Shown piece by piece: positions 24,301-32,301 of a stretch of DNA of 64,000 nt. The notes under the pieces are model-generated. The model did not search any database and was not told where the DNA came from. It was given only the letters and a program-made list of their open reading frames with translations. Numbering within the stretch: position 1 is the stretch's first letter; each line of letters begins with the position of its first letter. The position numbers were made by a program, and so were the translations under genes. Source of the DNA: Stichopus chloronotus (lineage: Eukaryota > Echinodermata > Holothuroidea > Aspidochirotida > Stichopodidae); the NCBI GenBank assembly GCA_021234535.1, contig CM037842.1:29480189-29544188 (forward strand). The letters run 5' to 3'.

Positions 24301-25950
24301 CTACTTCTTTAGAACGTCATGTTGGTGTATTCCAAACGCCCTTTTTCCCTTTAATATGCCTATCACACACACCAACATAAAAGCATGTATAAATACAGTA
24401 AGGTAATGCAGATGTCTTTTACAAGAAGCAAAAAAAAAACGGGTTGTACCAATGACTGTCACCAAAAGCAAGTACTATAAGGTAATGTAGATATCTGATC
24501 ATAGAGAATCCCACAACGAACAAACCGGTAGAAAAAAACATAGGATTACATAAACAAGCATAACAAATGTGTCTTCAGCCCCATGTGCTTAACCTTGATA
24601 TGAAATGAACAGTGTTATTTCTCTTATCACATATTAATCATGATTAGAGGTTAAGCTAGTAACACAAACGTTTCAGTTAGGTCTTGTTTTAAGTATTGCT
24701 TAATATACTTCAAGTTGGAAATCCCTTTTTGCTTATATTATGATTGTTAATACATAAGTAAAGTCAATTAATGGGAAATGGAGTATCATCATTGGACTGG
24801 TTTCCAAATGCATTTACATATTTATTATTATAATTCTTTTTCAGGGCAATTGACAATCAGCTCTTTGTTGTGACTGTGTCACCTGCAAGAGACACCAATG
24901 CTACGTACATTGCATGGGACACAGTACAATTGTCAGCCCATGGTAAAGTATCAGAGGGAGCTCACATTCTTGTTTGAAATGGATACAAAGTATGTAAAGT
25001 TACAACACAAATAGATTAATAATGCTGGTACTTTGATCATCCCAGCAAAGACGATTTGCATAGATCCTTTGTGATACAAATTCAGTGTCAGGTGAAAAGA
25101 CCATTAACAATGATGTAAAGAAGGATAATTCAAAGTGAAATGAATTAGTGTCACTCAGTATTTATTATTTCAGTATTAGGTTATCTGATGTAAGTATAAC
25201 CGAAAATCAAATACCTCCAAGTTGAAAAGGCTTAAGATTAGGTAGTGTGATCCTCTTGAAATAATCATTCTAAATAGATCAAAATAAAATGTAACTGGTC
25301 GTACAGGAGCTTTATACTCATATAATCCATTCAAGTGTTACTGTTGGTTGAATTTAGTTTTCATATAATTCATTCTTCAGTCACATTACTGGCCATATAG
25401 AATCCATCCAATTTCTACCATTGAATGTTGATACTCTAACAATACATTCAAGATCTTGTCATCACTCACACTTCGTTCAAGTTAGAATTTTAACCAGATG
25501 CTGTTCCTGCAGTGCTGTTGTCAGGCTAACATGCATTTTTTTTTCAGTGCAGGGATGTTCGATTAAGGGGAACACCTTACCAGACAATTATGACAAATAA
25601 GTTAAGACCCATTATATAAGTTGCTAATGTGTTCCTGGTATCATAGGAACTCCAGATATTGTGAGGGTGGATGGTTGTCCAAACCCCCTGAACCCCCCTG
25701 GATATAGGTCTAGTTGTTTCTTGTTTATTGAGTGCTATGTTTGTCATCTTTTGCTGTTTTCTGATTATTTCTCTTAGTAGTTTCTTATCTTTGTTTATGC
25801 AGGGGTGATATTCTTGTTAAGGCCGATGAGAAAGAACAGATTGTATCAGCAGATCTTAGCATGGATAGAGTTAATGAGATACGAGAGCAGATACCGATAT
25901 CAATACAGAAGAGATCAGACCTATATGAAGTCAGAATATCAAAAGAGTGA
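9296..25950 (+). CDS. NIT2: Omega-amidase NIT2, 3' six exons (partial gene)
   Basis: This is the C-terminal two thirds or so of a nitrilase-superfamily omega-amidase, which hydrolyses alpha-ketoglutaramate and alpha-ketosuccinamate to the keto acid and ammonia in cytosol and mitochondria. The exons are 9296-9384, 16091-16184, 20770-20844, 22021-22099, 24845-24942 and 25803-25950 (stop TGA). All borders are GT/AG and all phases match. The pieces align in order with vertebrate NIT2 from its GSIPE segment near residue 83 to the C-terminus. The catalytic lysine (end of exon one here) and the nucleophile cysteine in GICYDMRF are present. The N-terminal ~82 residues, including the catalytic glutamate, were not found upstream and are either outside the window or missed. 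Exon five has a one-base deletion that shifts the frame, so the gene as assembled is broken. This could be a homopolymer error, an allele or a pseudogene. The family call is firm and the functional status is uncertain. Confidence 0.93.
9795..9950. repeat. ~20-bp GATGATG(C/A)AGCTGAA tandem repeat
   Basis: About seven units of a 20-bp repeat (cagctgaacagatgatgat and variants) in the NIT2 intron after exon a. The unit has the CAGCTG palindrome in several copies. Confidence 0.8.
9996..11700. repeat. Degenerate TTGCTTTATGGTGGTAAGCTTT array, duplicated
   Basis: Two blocks (about 10080-10660 and 11290-11700) of a degenerate ~40-45-bp unit with TAATTCTTGCTTTATGGTGG and AAGCTTTAAATGTAAT. Each block is preceded or accompanied by a related leader: CATACACTTTGGTACTAATAA at about 10014 and CATACACTTTGGCACTAATGA at about 11414. 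This suggests a ~1.4-kb segmental duplication, later interrupted by a foldback insertion. Confidence 0.65.
11085..11270. mobile_element. Small foldback element with ~80-bp imperfect arms
   Basis: The centre is an exact inverted pair, TATCTATGACAT (11157-11168) and ATGTCATAGATA (11184-11195), with a 15-base loop. Outward the pairing continues imperfectly through ACAAAATGTA/TACGTTTTGT, GCCTGG/CCAGGC and GCTTCAATT/AATTGAAGC. It interrupts a degenerate TTGCTTTATGG-type tandem array found on both sides. Probably a MITE, in a NIT2 intron. Confidence 0.55.
12390..14060. repeat. Scattered degenerate short tandem repeats in NIT2 intron
   Basis: At about 12400-12700 a loose ~60-bp motif recurs (CTT..TGGGAAG.CCTG.CATT.CAACTG). 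At 13945-14050 four units of ~27 bp recur (TTCCTTTGTCGCAAAGTTG). The rest of 12.7-13.9 kb shows ordinary AT-rich intron sequence with nothing recognisable. Confidence 0.5.
14510..14645. repeat. GGAATTGTC(C/T) short repeat cluster
   Basis: Seven or so degenerate units of ~20 bp (GGAATTCTCTGGGTTA, GGAATTGTCTAGTGGAGG, GAAATTGTCAGGGGTGG) in the same orientation, related to the cluster at 8480-8720. Confidence 0.6.
15480..15700. repeat. ~142-bp repeat with AGGTCA half-sites (partial copies)
   Basis: AGGTCAAAGGTCA at 15502-15514 followed by another AGGTCA at 15519-15524, then GCAGAG and a CTGTGAAAA block. It belongs to the family seen at 16.7-17.9 kb and 26.5-27.3 kb. Single copies also occur near 5400-5620 and 41940-42060. 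Confidence 0.75.
15742..15826. repeat. 22-bp tandem repeat with HindIII palindrome
   Basis: Four near-identical units of GTGGAAGCTTGAACATATAA plus two bases. The unit looks like an amplified fragment of the ~142-bp repeat family (GGGAAGCTTGAAC...) found on both sides. Confidence 0.85.
16091..16184 (+). CDS. NIT2: NIT2 exon b: [11 protein letters not shown] segment
   Basis: The acceptor is tatttttcag and the donor is gtgagt. The exon has 31 codons plus one base. It encodes [20 protein letters not shown] and then [11 protein letters not shown], matching human NIT2 [20 protein letters not shown] closely. The terminal C joins the next exon's CA to make a proline, as in the human sequence (FDTPYCRVG). 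The intron before it is 6.7 kb and holds several degenerate tandem arrays and a foldback element. Confidence 0.94.
16381..16410. other. Perfect 11-bp hairpin
   Basis: GATTCCTTGCC and GGCAAGGAATC are exact inverses separated by a 7-base loop (GAACATT). There is no following T-run and no coding context. It lies just after NIT2 exon b. Function unknown. Confidence 0.7.
16740..17890. repeat. ~142-bp satellite with nuclear-receptor-like half-sites
   Basis: About eight tandem, diverged units of 140-147 bp. The landmark order in each is GATATCTCA…, CTTCAAACTT…, TTGGTAGTCCATTGTGA…, TAGATGATCCCTATT…, TTTCATGGAGGTCAAAGGTC…, ATTTGAGGTCACCAGAGGT, GAAAACCTT. AAGGTC landmarks fall at 17141, 17285, 17427 and 17708, which sets the period. 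It lies in the NIT2 intron between exons b and c. Confidence 0.85.
18495..20375. repeat. 41-bp satellite array, about 45 units
   Basis: The unit consists of AATGGGAAGCCTCTCATATC followed by AATATCTGATGGATTACATG and T. Most units are over 90 % identical in the middle of the array and decay at both edges, where units shorten. Variant units (CTCCTATATC…GGATTGCATG, CTTTTATATC…GACAGATAAC, GGAGAGCC, ATTTAATGG) recur in the same order 328 bp (8 units) apart, showing higher-order structure. There are no unique spacers, so it is not CRISPR-like. It sits in a NIT2 intron. Confidence 0.95.
20770..20844 (+). CDS. NIT2: NIT2 exon c: nucleophile cysteine exon
   Basis: The acceptor is ctctcacag and the donor is gtgagt. 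Twenty-four full codons read [20 protein letters not shown] then YKTL, with split codons at both ends (P and G). TGC at 20796-20798 is the catalytic cysteine of the nitrilase Glu-Lys-Cys triad, in the GICYDMRF box that distinguishes NIT2-type amidases. Conservation is very strong here, which supports a functional or only recently broken gene. Confidence 0.95.
22021..22099 (+). CDS. NIT2: NIT2 exon d: [10 protein letters not shown] segment
   Basis: The exon is 79 nt, with acceptor gtttacatttag and donor gtaagg. It encodes [20 protein letters not shown] then AIQRG, followed by an arginine codon split AG|G with the next exon. Human NIT2 has [20 protein letters not shown] at this place. The intron after it contains the 47-bp satellite and a TTAA-bounded MITE. 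Confidence 0.95.
22205..23370. repeat. 47-bp satellite array built on a palindrome
   Basis: About 25 units of AAGGTGGAATTCCACCAGTG followed by GCTGTGATTAGCATTCCTAC and TCTCATT. Each unit contains the 14-bp perfect palindrome GGTGGAATTCCACC or a GAGTTC variant. Minor variants (GGAATTTGACC, CACTCC/CATTCC, GATTAG/GACTAG/GATCAG) alternate in patterns that suggest multi-unit duplication. It starts 106 bp after NIT2 exon d. Confidence 0.95.
24001..24354. mobile_element. TTAA-bounded MITE, copy A (354 bp)
   Basis: The element starts TTAAAGGGAAATAGGGCGTT and ends in the inverse (AAACGCCCTTTTTCCCTTTAA), giving terminal inverted repeats of about 20 bp bounded by TTAA. TTAA may be a target duplication or part of the palindromic end. 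It has no coding capacity. It lies in a NIT2 intron. Three other copies at 29729, 43343 and 44913 share the internal sequence (ACAGAAAAC…, ATTATTCAAAATAAGGA…, CACCCAAACTTTTC…). Confidence 0.85.
24845..24942 (+). pseudogene. NIT2: NIT2 exon e with one-base frameshift
   Basis: The exon follows ttctttttcag and ends before gtaaagt. It encodes [20 protein letters not shown] then YIAW in frame. After the tryptophan the conserved human continuation is GHST-VVNPW. Here that match appears only in the next frame (HSTIVSPW). Three G at 24916-24918 where four are expected (tgggaca instead of tggggaca) explain the shift. With one added G the exon also joins the last exon in the right phase to give PWGDILVK; as written it joins out of phase. 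This is therefore a real one-base deletion relative to the functional gene, or a consensus error in a G run. Confidence 0.9.
25803..25950 (+). CDS. NIT2: NIT2 terminal exon with stop
   Basis: The acceptor is tttatgcag. One base completes the tryptophan split from the previous exon; then 48 codons and TGA at 25948-25950 follow. It encodes [20 protein letters not shown], then [20 protein letters not shown] and YEVRISKE. This matches the human C-terminus, including the EIRQQIPVFRQKRSDLY block. An out-of-phase reading of the same exon ([10 protein letters not shown]...) is what splicing from the frameshifted upstream exon would give. Confidence 0.93.
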
Positions 25951-26326
25951 AGATCTGGTCTATGGTAAAATGTTTCCAAATCCCTAAATCAAGAATTATT
26001 CAATGTATCAGTAATTGCTTAGTAAAGAAAGTCATTGTTAAAACTTTATGAAATATTTTTTAAGTCATGCTATATGAACTTGAAATCTTACTAGAGTGAG
26101 AGTAGTTTCTTCTCAAGGTAATGAAGTACATTGTGTTTTCTAAGTATCACCTTATCTCAGGTAATGTGGATGGTCTCATTTTAGTATATTTTCTGCAACT
26201 CTGAAGAGGTTTGTTTAGATTGATTGTGAAATAACAACATTAGCCTGTATATTAATAACAATTTTATATATCATATACACTGTTCATGTGCATCCTCTGA
26301 ACTGATGTGTTTCTTTATAACACAAA

Positions 26327-26332
26327 AATAAA
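26327..26332 (+). promoter_or_regulatory. Candidate NIT2 polyadenylation signal AATAAA
   Basis: An AATAAA hexamer lies 377 bases after the NIT2 stop, inside AT-rich sequence without coding features. It is the first canonical hexamer I noticed downstream on this strand, giving a 3'UTR of about 0.4 kb. No cDNA evidence is available. Confidence 0.4.
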
Positions 26333-26524
26333 TGAAGATGAAATGATAACTTTATCTGATTGAGTTTTCCTTGAACAATGTTGTAACAGTTATTGTAAAC
26401 TGATGGCAAGTTACAGGATTTTTGATATGTTTGCCAAAGGCTGAAGTAATCACTGTGATGATAACATGCTGATCATGTGTGTGAGGGTGTGTGTATGTGT
26501 GTATGTATACATGCGTGTGTGATG

Positions 26525-27260
26525 CTTTGCTGGTAGACAATATCTCAAGAGGGCTAACCGTGACAAATCTCATACTTAGTACATTGGTTGGTCAAACTGA
26601 CTAGATGCATCCCTATTGTTTTTGGTGGAGGGGAAATGTCATTTAAGGTCATTACAGGTCAAACTGTGAAAACCTTGTAAACAATATGTTTAAGACGGTA
26701 ACCTAGACTGATTGCATAGGTGTAAATTGGGCTGACCGTATTGTGTAGATGACCCTAATTGTTTGGTGGAGATCAAAGTCATTGAGGTCAGCAGATGTCA
26801 TACTGTGGATACTTTGTAAACATGATATCTCTCTGAGAGTAACTTAGGCCTTGACTGCTCTCATACTTACTCTGTAATTTGGTCATACTGTTTAGATGAT
26901 CTCTATTTCTTGTGGTGGATGTCAAAGGTCATTTAAGGTCACCAGTGGCCTAACTGTGAAAATATTAAATATATCAAGAAGGGTAACTTTGACTGATCTT
27001 CTACTTATTGTGTAGATTGCCTACACTGAGGTGAGGATCCTCACTGATTTTGGTTGAGGTCAGATGTCATTTAAGGTCACCAGAGGTCAGACTGTGTAAA
27101 CCTTGTAAACACTATCTAAAGAAGGGTAACTGTGTGGAATCTTCTTTATTTAGTATATGGATTCCCATTGTGAGTAGATGATCGCTAGATTGTTTTTGGT
27201 AAAGGTCCAAGGTCATTTTGAGTCACCTGAGGTCAAGGGCCAAAATCATGTTAACTCATA
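26525..27260. repeat. ~142-bp satellite family, downstream block
   Basis: Five diverged units after the NIT2 3' end, with the same landmarks (AACCTTGTAAACA, TAGATGATC, GTCAAAGGTCATTTAAGGTC). This shows that the family is dispersed, not one local array. Confidence 0.8.
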
Positions 27261-27539
27261 TATTTCAATAAGAGAAACTGCATGTCTATTGCCTTTTGAC
27301 TATCAGGTAAGAGCTTTGCTTGATATATGTGAAACTCATCAATTACTTGTGTATTTATACATAAAAATTTCCCAGCCTTGTAATGACCTAGCTGTTACTT
27401 TGACACTAAGCTAAGCAATCTTGTATGAGAATAAAGACCATTTTGTAATCCTGTTCAGCCCTTGGGAGCCATATGTTGTTGTGTTTTGTCCTCATTTGAC
27501 CATTACTGGAAATATCTTAAACTTTGAATGAAATCTACA

Positions 27540-28690
27540 AGTTTGCATGTATTTTGTGATTGACTGCCTCCAAGTTTATGTGTATCTTGTGATTGCTTGA
27601 CTGCTCCAAGTTATGTGTATCTAGTCATTGCTTGACTGCTCCAAGTTTATGTGTATCCCGTGATTGCTTGACTGCTCCAAGGTTATGTGTATCCTGTGAT
27701 TGCTTGAAAGCTCCAAGTTTATGTGTTTCTGTGATTGCTTGACTTCTCCAAGTTTATGTGTATCCTGTGGTTGCTTGACTGCTCCAAGTTTATGTGTATC
27801 CTGTGATTGCTTGAAAGCTCCAAGGTTATGTGTATTTTGTGATTGCTTGGCTTCTCCAAGTTTCTGTGTGTCCTGTGATTGCTTGACTGGTCCAAGTTTA
27901 TGTGTATCCTGTGATTGCTTTACTGCTGCAAGGTTATGTGTATCCTGTGATTGCTTGACTTCTCCAAGTTCATGATGATTTTCTGGTCATTCGACTTAGG
28001 TTGCAAGTTAAAGCTCTTTTAATCACTGATGCTCTGGAACTTAATCTCTTCAGCAAACACACTTCACTGAGCTCTGTGAGATGCAAGAGTTTATTTACAT
28101 ATTGACTAGCTATGAATTGAACATCCTCTTGCCAGAACTACCTCCACTGGCTGGAGGTCATTGTGTGCACAGCTAATTGAGATGTTTGATTGGTTATGTA
28201 ATAAATCCACAGTCACACAGTGGAGGATGCTTCTCATCACTCACTAAAACCAACTGCAAACCTCCGCAAAGTTAATGCGGCGGGTTTTTAGATGCAACCT
28301 AAATCTAACGGCCATTAGAGAGGCATGTTATGTGTATTCTGTGATTGCTTGACTGGTCCAAGTTGATGTGTATCCTGTCGTTGCTTGCCCTGGTCCAATT
28401 TAATGTATTATCTGTGATTGCTTGACTATTCCAAGTTAATATGTATCCTGTGATTGCTTGTCTACTCCAAGTTAATGTGTATCCTGAAATTGCTTGGCTT
28501 GCTCCAAGTTTATGTGTATTCTGTGATTGCTTGACTTCTTCAAGTTTAGGTGTATCCTGTCATTGCTTGCCTGGTCCAAGTTAATGTATTACCTGTGATT
28601 GCTTGACTACTCCAAGTTAATATGTATCCTGTGATTGCTGACTACTCCAAGTTAATGTGTATTCTGTGATTGTTTGGCTGCTTCAAATCT
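27540..28690. repeat. 36-bp tandem array, split by an insertion
   Basis: The unit is TCCAAGTTTATGTGTATCCT then GTGATTGCTTGACTGC. It forms about 12 units before 27984 and about 10 more diverged units after 28320; the 331-bp inverted-repeat element lies between. Because 36 is a multiple of three, a Cys-rich 12-residue repeat can be read on the plus strand; I do not consider it a gene. Confidence 0.9.
27984..28314. mobile_element. 331-bp inverted-repeat element inside a 36-bp array
   Basis: The ends are inverted repeats with consensus TGGYCRTTMGAYTTAGGTTG. The sequence between has no similarity to the 36-bp satellite that flanks it on both sides, so it looks like an insertion into a pre-existing array. 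A GC-rich hairpin (CCGCAAAGTTAATGCGG) lies near the right end. No clear target duplication was found. Confidence 0.65.
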
Positions 28691-28839
28691 GTTCAATTTC
28701 AGATTTTCATCAGTGTATATTATTTGTGTGGTTGTTTAAGTTTCAGATTAATTGTGCATTTATATGGTTGTCAACTTAACTCACAGAGTAACAAATACAA
28801 GTCATGGTCTGGGTTCATGAGTCATGCGTTCTTACTTTC

Positions 28840-28975
28840 TAGCTCTTTGACACCACTTTGACACTGTGTGTTCTCTTTGACACCACTTTGACACCATGTG
28901 TTCTCTTTGACACCACTTGGCACTATGTGTTCTCTTGACACCACTTTGACACTGTGTGTTCTCTTTGACACCACC
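28840..28975. repeat. ~29-bp tandem repeat TTTGACACCAC
   Basis: Five units of TCTTTGACACCACTTTGACA followed by CTGTGTGT(T)C. Short and local, between the 36-bp array and unremarkable sequence. Confidence 0.85.
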
Positions 28976-29728
28976 AATCCTACAGTTGTCTTGTAATGTA
29001 TGTCCAGACTACAGGGTTGATGATATTTGGTGTTATGTTGGATGCCTGCAAATAAACAGTATTGTGTAGTAATCAGTTATTGTGTCCATTGAAAGTATCA
29101 GTACATTTATGTGCGATTTCGTAGCTCATGCTTTCAGTTTCCCACATATTTTCATGTGTAACACACTGTGTATGGATAAAGAGTTGAAATGTTACTTTAC
29201 TGTTAAACTCTGGGAATGATTTAAAAGGTAATCACAAGCAATACATGAGTGGAGCCACAGATACCATTGTGATGAAGTTTACTGAGAAGGATATTATGAT
29301 GTAAGGTGTTGAATGCTTTTGGAAGATACACAAATATATCTATATTTGTTATTTTGACATGCATCTGTTAATAAATCAAATGAAGGAAACTGTGATTGGT
29401 TTATCTTCCAGGAAGAAAACCAAATTATCATAAAATACATCAATAAGAACAACACGGGAAAAATACATCGAACAGAAGTTGATCTGTATTTCACATTTTC
29501 TCTTCTCACTTTTGAATACAAGAACAACTCGAAGAGCTTTCTGTAAGTCAGCCACAGGGTGTTACACTGGTGTGAGAATGATTAGTTACAAATGAATAAC
29601 TAGTAGATCACATACCTAACTCAAAATAGTCAACACCTTTAACAAAGTTAGAATGAATGCCACGGTGTTAAGAAGCAGAGTTTTCTGTGACACCATCATC
29701 TCCGTAACTTCATTGTTTTTAGTGGACT

Positions 29729-30023
29729 TTATAGAGAAAAGGGCGTTGCTTTTACAGAAAACATCATATTTTTAAAACCAATGTTTGTAAAATAAAAGAT
29801 CATTCAAAAAAGAAAGGATAGGATTCACCCAAACTTTCCAAATTCAAATGATGCATCATCTTCCATTACTTTTCACACACATAATCAAGTTTTTTGGTGA
29901 GGTGAAGCTTGCACAAATGTTTATTGATGAGACTGAATGGCATAACAAAGAGCAAATCTATTTCTTTCTTTTCTTTGTAGGCCATCTTGGTGTATTCTAA
30001 ACACCCAGCCTATTTGCCTTTAA
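29729..30023. mobile_element. TTAA-bounded MITE, copy B (decayed)
   Basis: Same family as the copy at 24001. The left end is eroded (TTATAGAGAAAAGGGCGTT) and the right end reads TTTGCCTTTAA. The internal landmarks TTTACAGAAAAC, AACCAATGTTTGT, TTCACCCAAACTTTC and TTTATTGATGAGACTGAATGG are kept, but a block is missing, so it is about 295 bp. Confidence 0.75.
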
Positions 30024-31986
30024 AGAGGCAGAATCAGCAGCAGGGACCTCGCTTATCCCTATAAGTACTCGAGTTTATAATATTTTGAATTTTCCGTTAA
30101 GTGACAGGACCAATACATTTGTGTCATTAGTTTTTAAGTATTAGCAATGTCTTTGTCAACAGAAACAGGAGCAACATATGTAAATATATTCAATTTCATC
30201 TATCAGAAGAGGAGGTTTTCCATTTATAATGGACTTGATACAGCTCCGTATCCCATTACAATTATTGAAATGATGTGTATGCATAGGCCTACTTTCAATA
30301 TCTAATTATTTGGATCATGTGGGACGTAGTCAGGAGAGATGTCCCCTCACTTTTTTGGGAGAGGGGAACATCTCCCAAATGTCTCATCCACTTTTCATAA
30401 TAATGAGATCAAAAACTGCAATAACTGGTCAAAACACTGAATTCTGAGCACACTTCTTTTAATTTAAAACATTCATAATGTCAATTTTATTGTTTTATTA
30501 TATATATAACTATAATGTAAATATCTTTTAAGGTTTTAGCAGTGCAGTGACTATATCATATGTTTTCAGTTAACATTTGTCGTTTACAGCTTTCCTTTTA
30601 AGTGATAACATGTCTTCTGCCACGAACAGGTTCTAGTGTGAGGCACTCTCGTCGACTCGCAGAAATTAATTCTATGGGTCAACTACATACTACATATGGT
30701 TAGTCACATGTCATTACCTGTATACCTGCAGTGTTTAGTACCTCCCCCCAATACTCGTGACATGAATATGTAGTAACTTTCCATTTGATCAATTTATTAC
30801 CTACTAGTAGACTAGAGCACATCCTAGTACATCTGTATGATCTCACCCATTAATATTGTCAACAATTTACATTTGTCATGTGATCATAGTATTTACAATT
30901 GTTTTTGGAATCAGAGAAGTATGTAAACACATATGCAAAACAAAAAAAAACAAGAAAGAAACATATGTTTGGACATATGCAGTAAAAAAGGACGATTTTT
31001 ATGGACTTTTGAAATGATCGTACGTTTTCAGAATACAGTACCTACTGAAGATCAGCCATTGCAATGATTTTTGATTTGAGATATCACAATGACAGGACCC
31101 CAATTTTTTTATGTAAAAAGTGTAGGCCTACTGGATATAACATAGACTGCAGAAGTGACACTACATTTTAAGAGGTAGGCTAAATTTTGACCAAATCATT
31201 ATACCATTTGCCATTTTTTTCCAAATTGGGTGAGGGCATCCCCCATATACCCCCTCCCAAAGAAGTACGACTATTCATAAACTGAAAAGTCACGTCCCCC
31301 ACTTTTGGAGATGGATCCACCCCCCATGCAGTAGTGAGACGATTGCAATTGCATTAAAGACAGTGTTAGGTACATGTACGATTCCGCAAGTACTTTTTGT
31401 ACAATTTCTTTTTATTATCGCATGAGTTAAAAGCACTTGTGGTTATTCAGTCTTGTCTGAAGTTATTTTTACTTCTTTTAATTGTGAAGCAAGTAAAACA
31501 GTTACTACAACGTATCTTAAAGATATAGAGGAAATTGTCGCAAACATCGTTAACATCATTATACAATTAAATTTAGCAAAGTCTCAGTAGGCTTATCAAG
31601 TACAGTTTGGAAATTCTACAGGAAGTCTGTGACAATTTCATTTCTGAGTCAGTGCAAAGAACTGTACTCAACCTTTTCGGTTCTTCTTGCATTAATTATA
31701 ATTATTTAAGCTTCTCTCTTAAATACTGACATTCATTTTAAATAAAGTATTGTGATCAAATGTTTTGGTTCTTCCCGCATGAATTATGCAAATTTTCAGA
31801 GAATAATTTCGACATCGTTGTTGCCAGTTTTAGTTTATGTTGTCGTGTTATGGGTGGTTTAGGTGGTTTTTCAGTCGTGGTATGACTGCTCCAGTGTTAG
31901 TGACACAGAAAGTTTCCGTTACAGTAGAGAGAGACGTCAGAACAGAAGTATTTAGAGAGGTTCCAATTTAACGATCAGAGTTCCAT

Positions 31987-31992
31987 TTTATT
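31987..31992 (-). promoter_or_regulatory. Candidate polyadenylation signal for small membrane ORF
   Basis: AATAAA on the minus strand, 84 bases after the TAA of the 69-residue ORF. It would give a compact transcript and is consistent with a one-exon 3' end. Confidence 0.3.
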
Positions 31993-32075
31993 CTTTGATT
32001 CGACTGCCACATAAATACACGAGAATTAAATTGACGGAGATGATTAAATCAGAGAGAAAAGCGTATACCGTTTAT

Positions 32076-32285
32076 TTACATGACGATGACAAAAAGCAGG
32101 AAAGCGAGGAGAGATAAGATGACACAGGTCCACATAGTGTACAGAGAGAACGACGTTGACAGTTCGACGATTGATTTACCAGTGTGGGCACTGTGGCTGA
32201 CACTTGGCCTGGTGGCTTCCCGGGGTAGATGGTCACGAGGACTACGTGACAACGTTGACCAATCATAGAGCAAACGATTGTCCAT
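32076..32285 (-). CDS. Possible 69-residue tail-anchored membrane protein
   Basis: The ORF begins with ATG in a strong initiation context (gccATGG) and ends TAA. It has a polar N-terminal half (MDNRLLYDWSTLSRSPRDHL, then PREATRPSVSHSAHTGKSIV) and a single hydrophobic segment at about residues 49-69 (LYTMWTCVILSLLAFLLFVI) that runs to the C-terminus, as in tail-anchored or regulin-type micropeptides. Codon choice in the hydrophobic part favours GTC/ATC/CTC, unlike the AT-rich surroundings. AATAAA occurs at the stop (32071-32076 on the plus strand) and again 84 bases beyond it. An octamer ATGCAAAT lies just upstream. Another ATG starts five bases earlier in a different frame. I do not recognise the family. 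It could be a chance ORF or one exon of a larger gene. Confidence 0.35.
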   Translation of the reverse strand: MDNRLLYDWSTLSRSPRDHLPREATRPSVSHSAHTGKSIVELSTSFSLYTMWTCVILSLLAFLLFVIVM

Positions 32286-32293
32286 GGCATGAT

Positions 32294-32301
32294 ATGCAAA
32301 T
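32294..32301. promoter_or_regulatory. Octamer motif ATGCAAAT
   Basis: A perfect POU/octamer site lies 9 bases upstream of the start codon of the small membrane ORF, and CCAAT pentamers occur at about 32258 and 32322 on the plus strand. Octamer plus CCAAT is a known promoter combination, but eight-base matches also occur by chance, and the site is very near the ATG. Confidence 0.25.

Noticed and set aside
25805..25987. Plus-strand ORF beginning [11 protein letters not shown]
   Set aside because: Out-of-frame reading of the last NIT2 exon; the conserved frame is [12 protein letters not shown].
27700..27975. Cys-rich 12-residue repeat ORF (CDCLTAPSLCVS)
   Set aside because: It translates a 36-bp tandem array. 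Copies outside the frame carry indels, and the array is split by an insertion.
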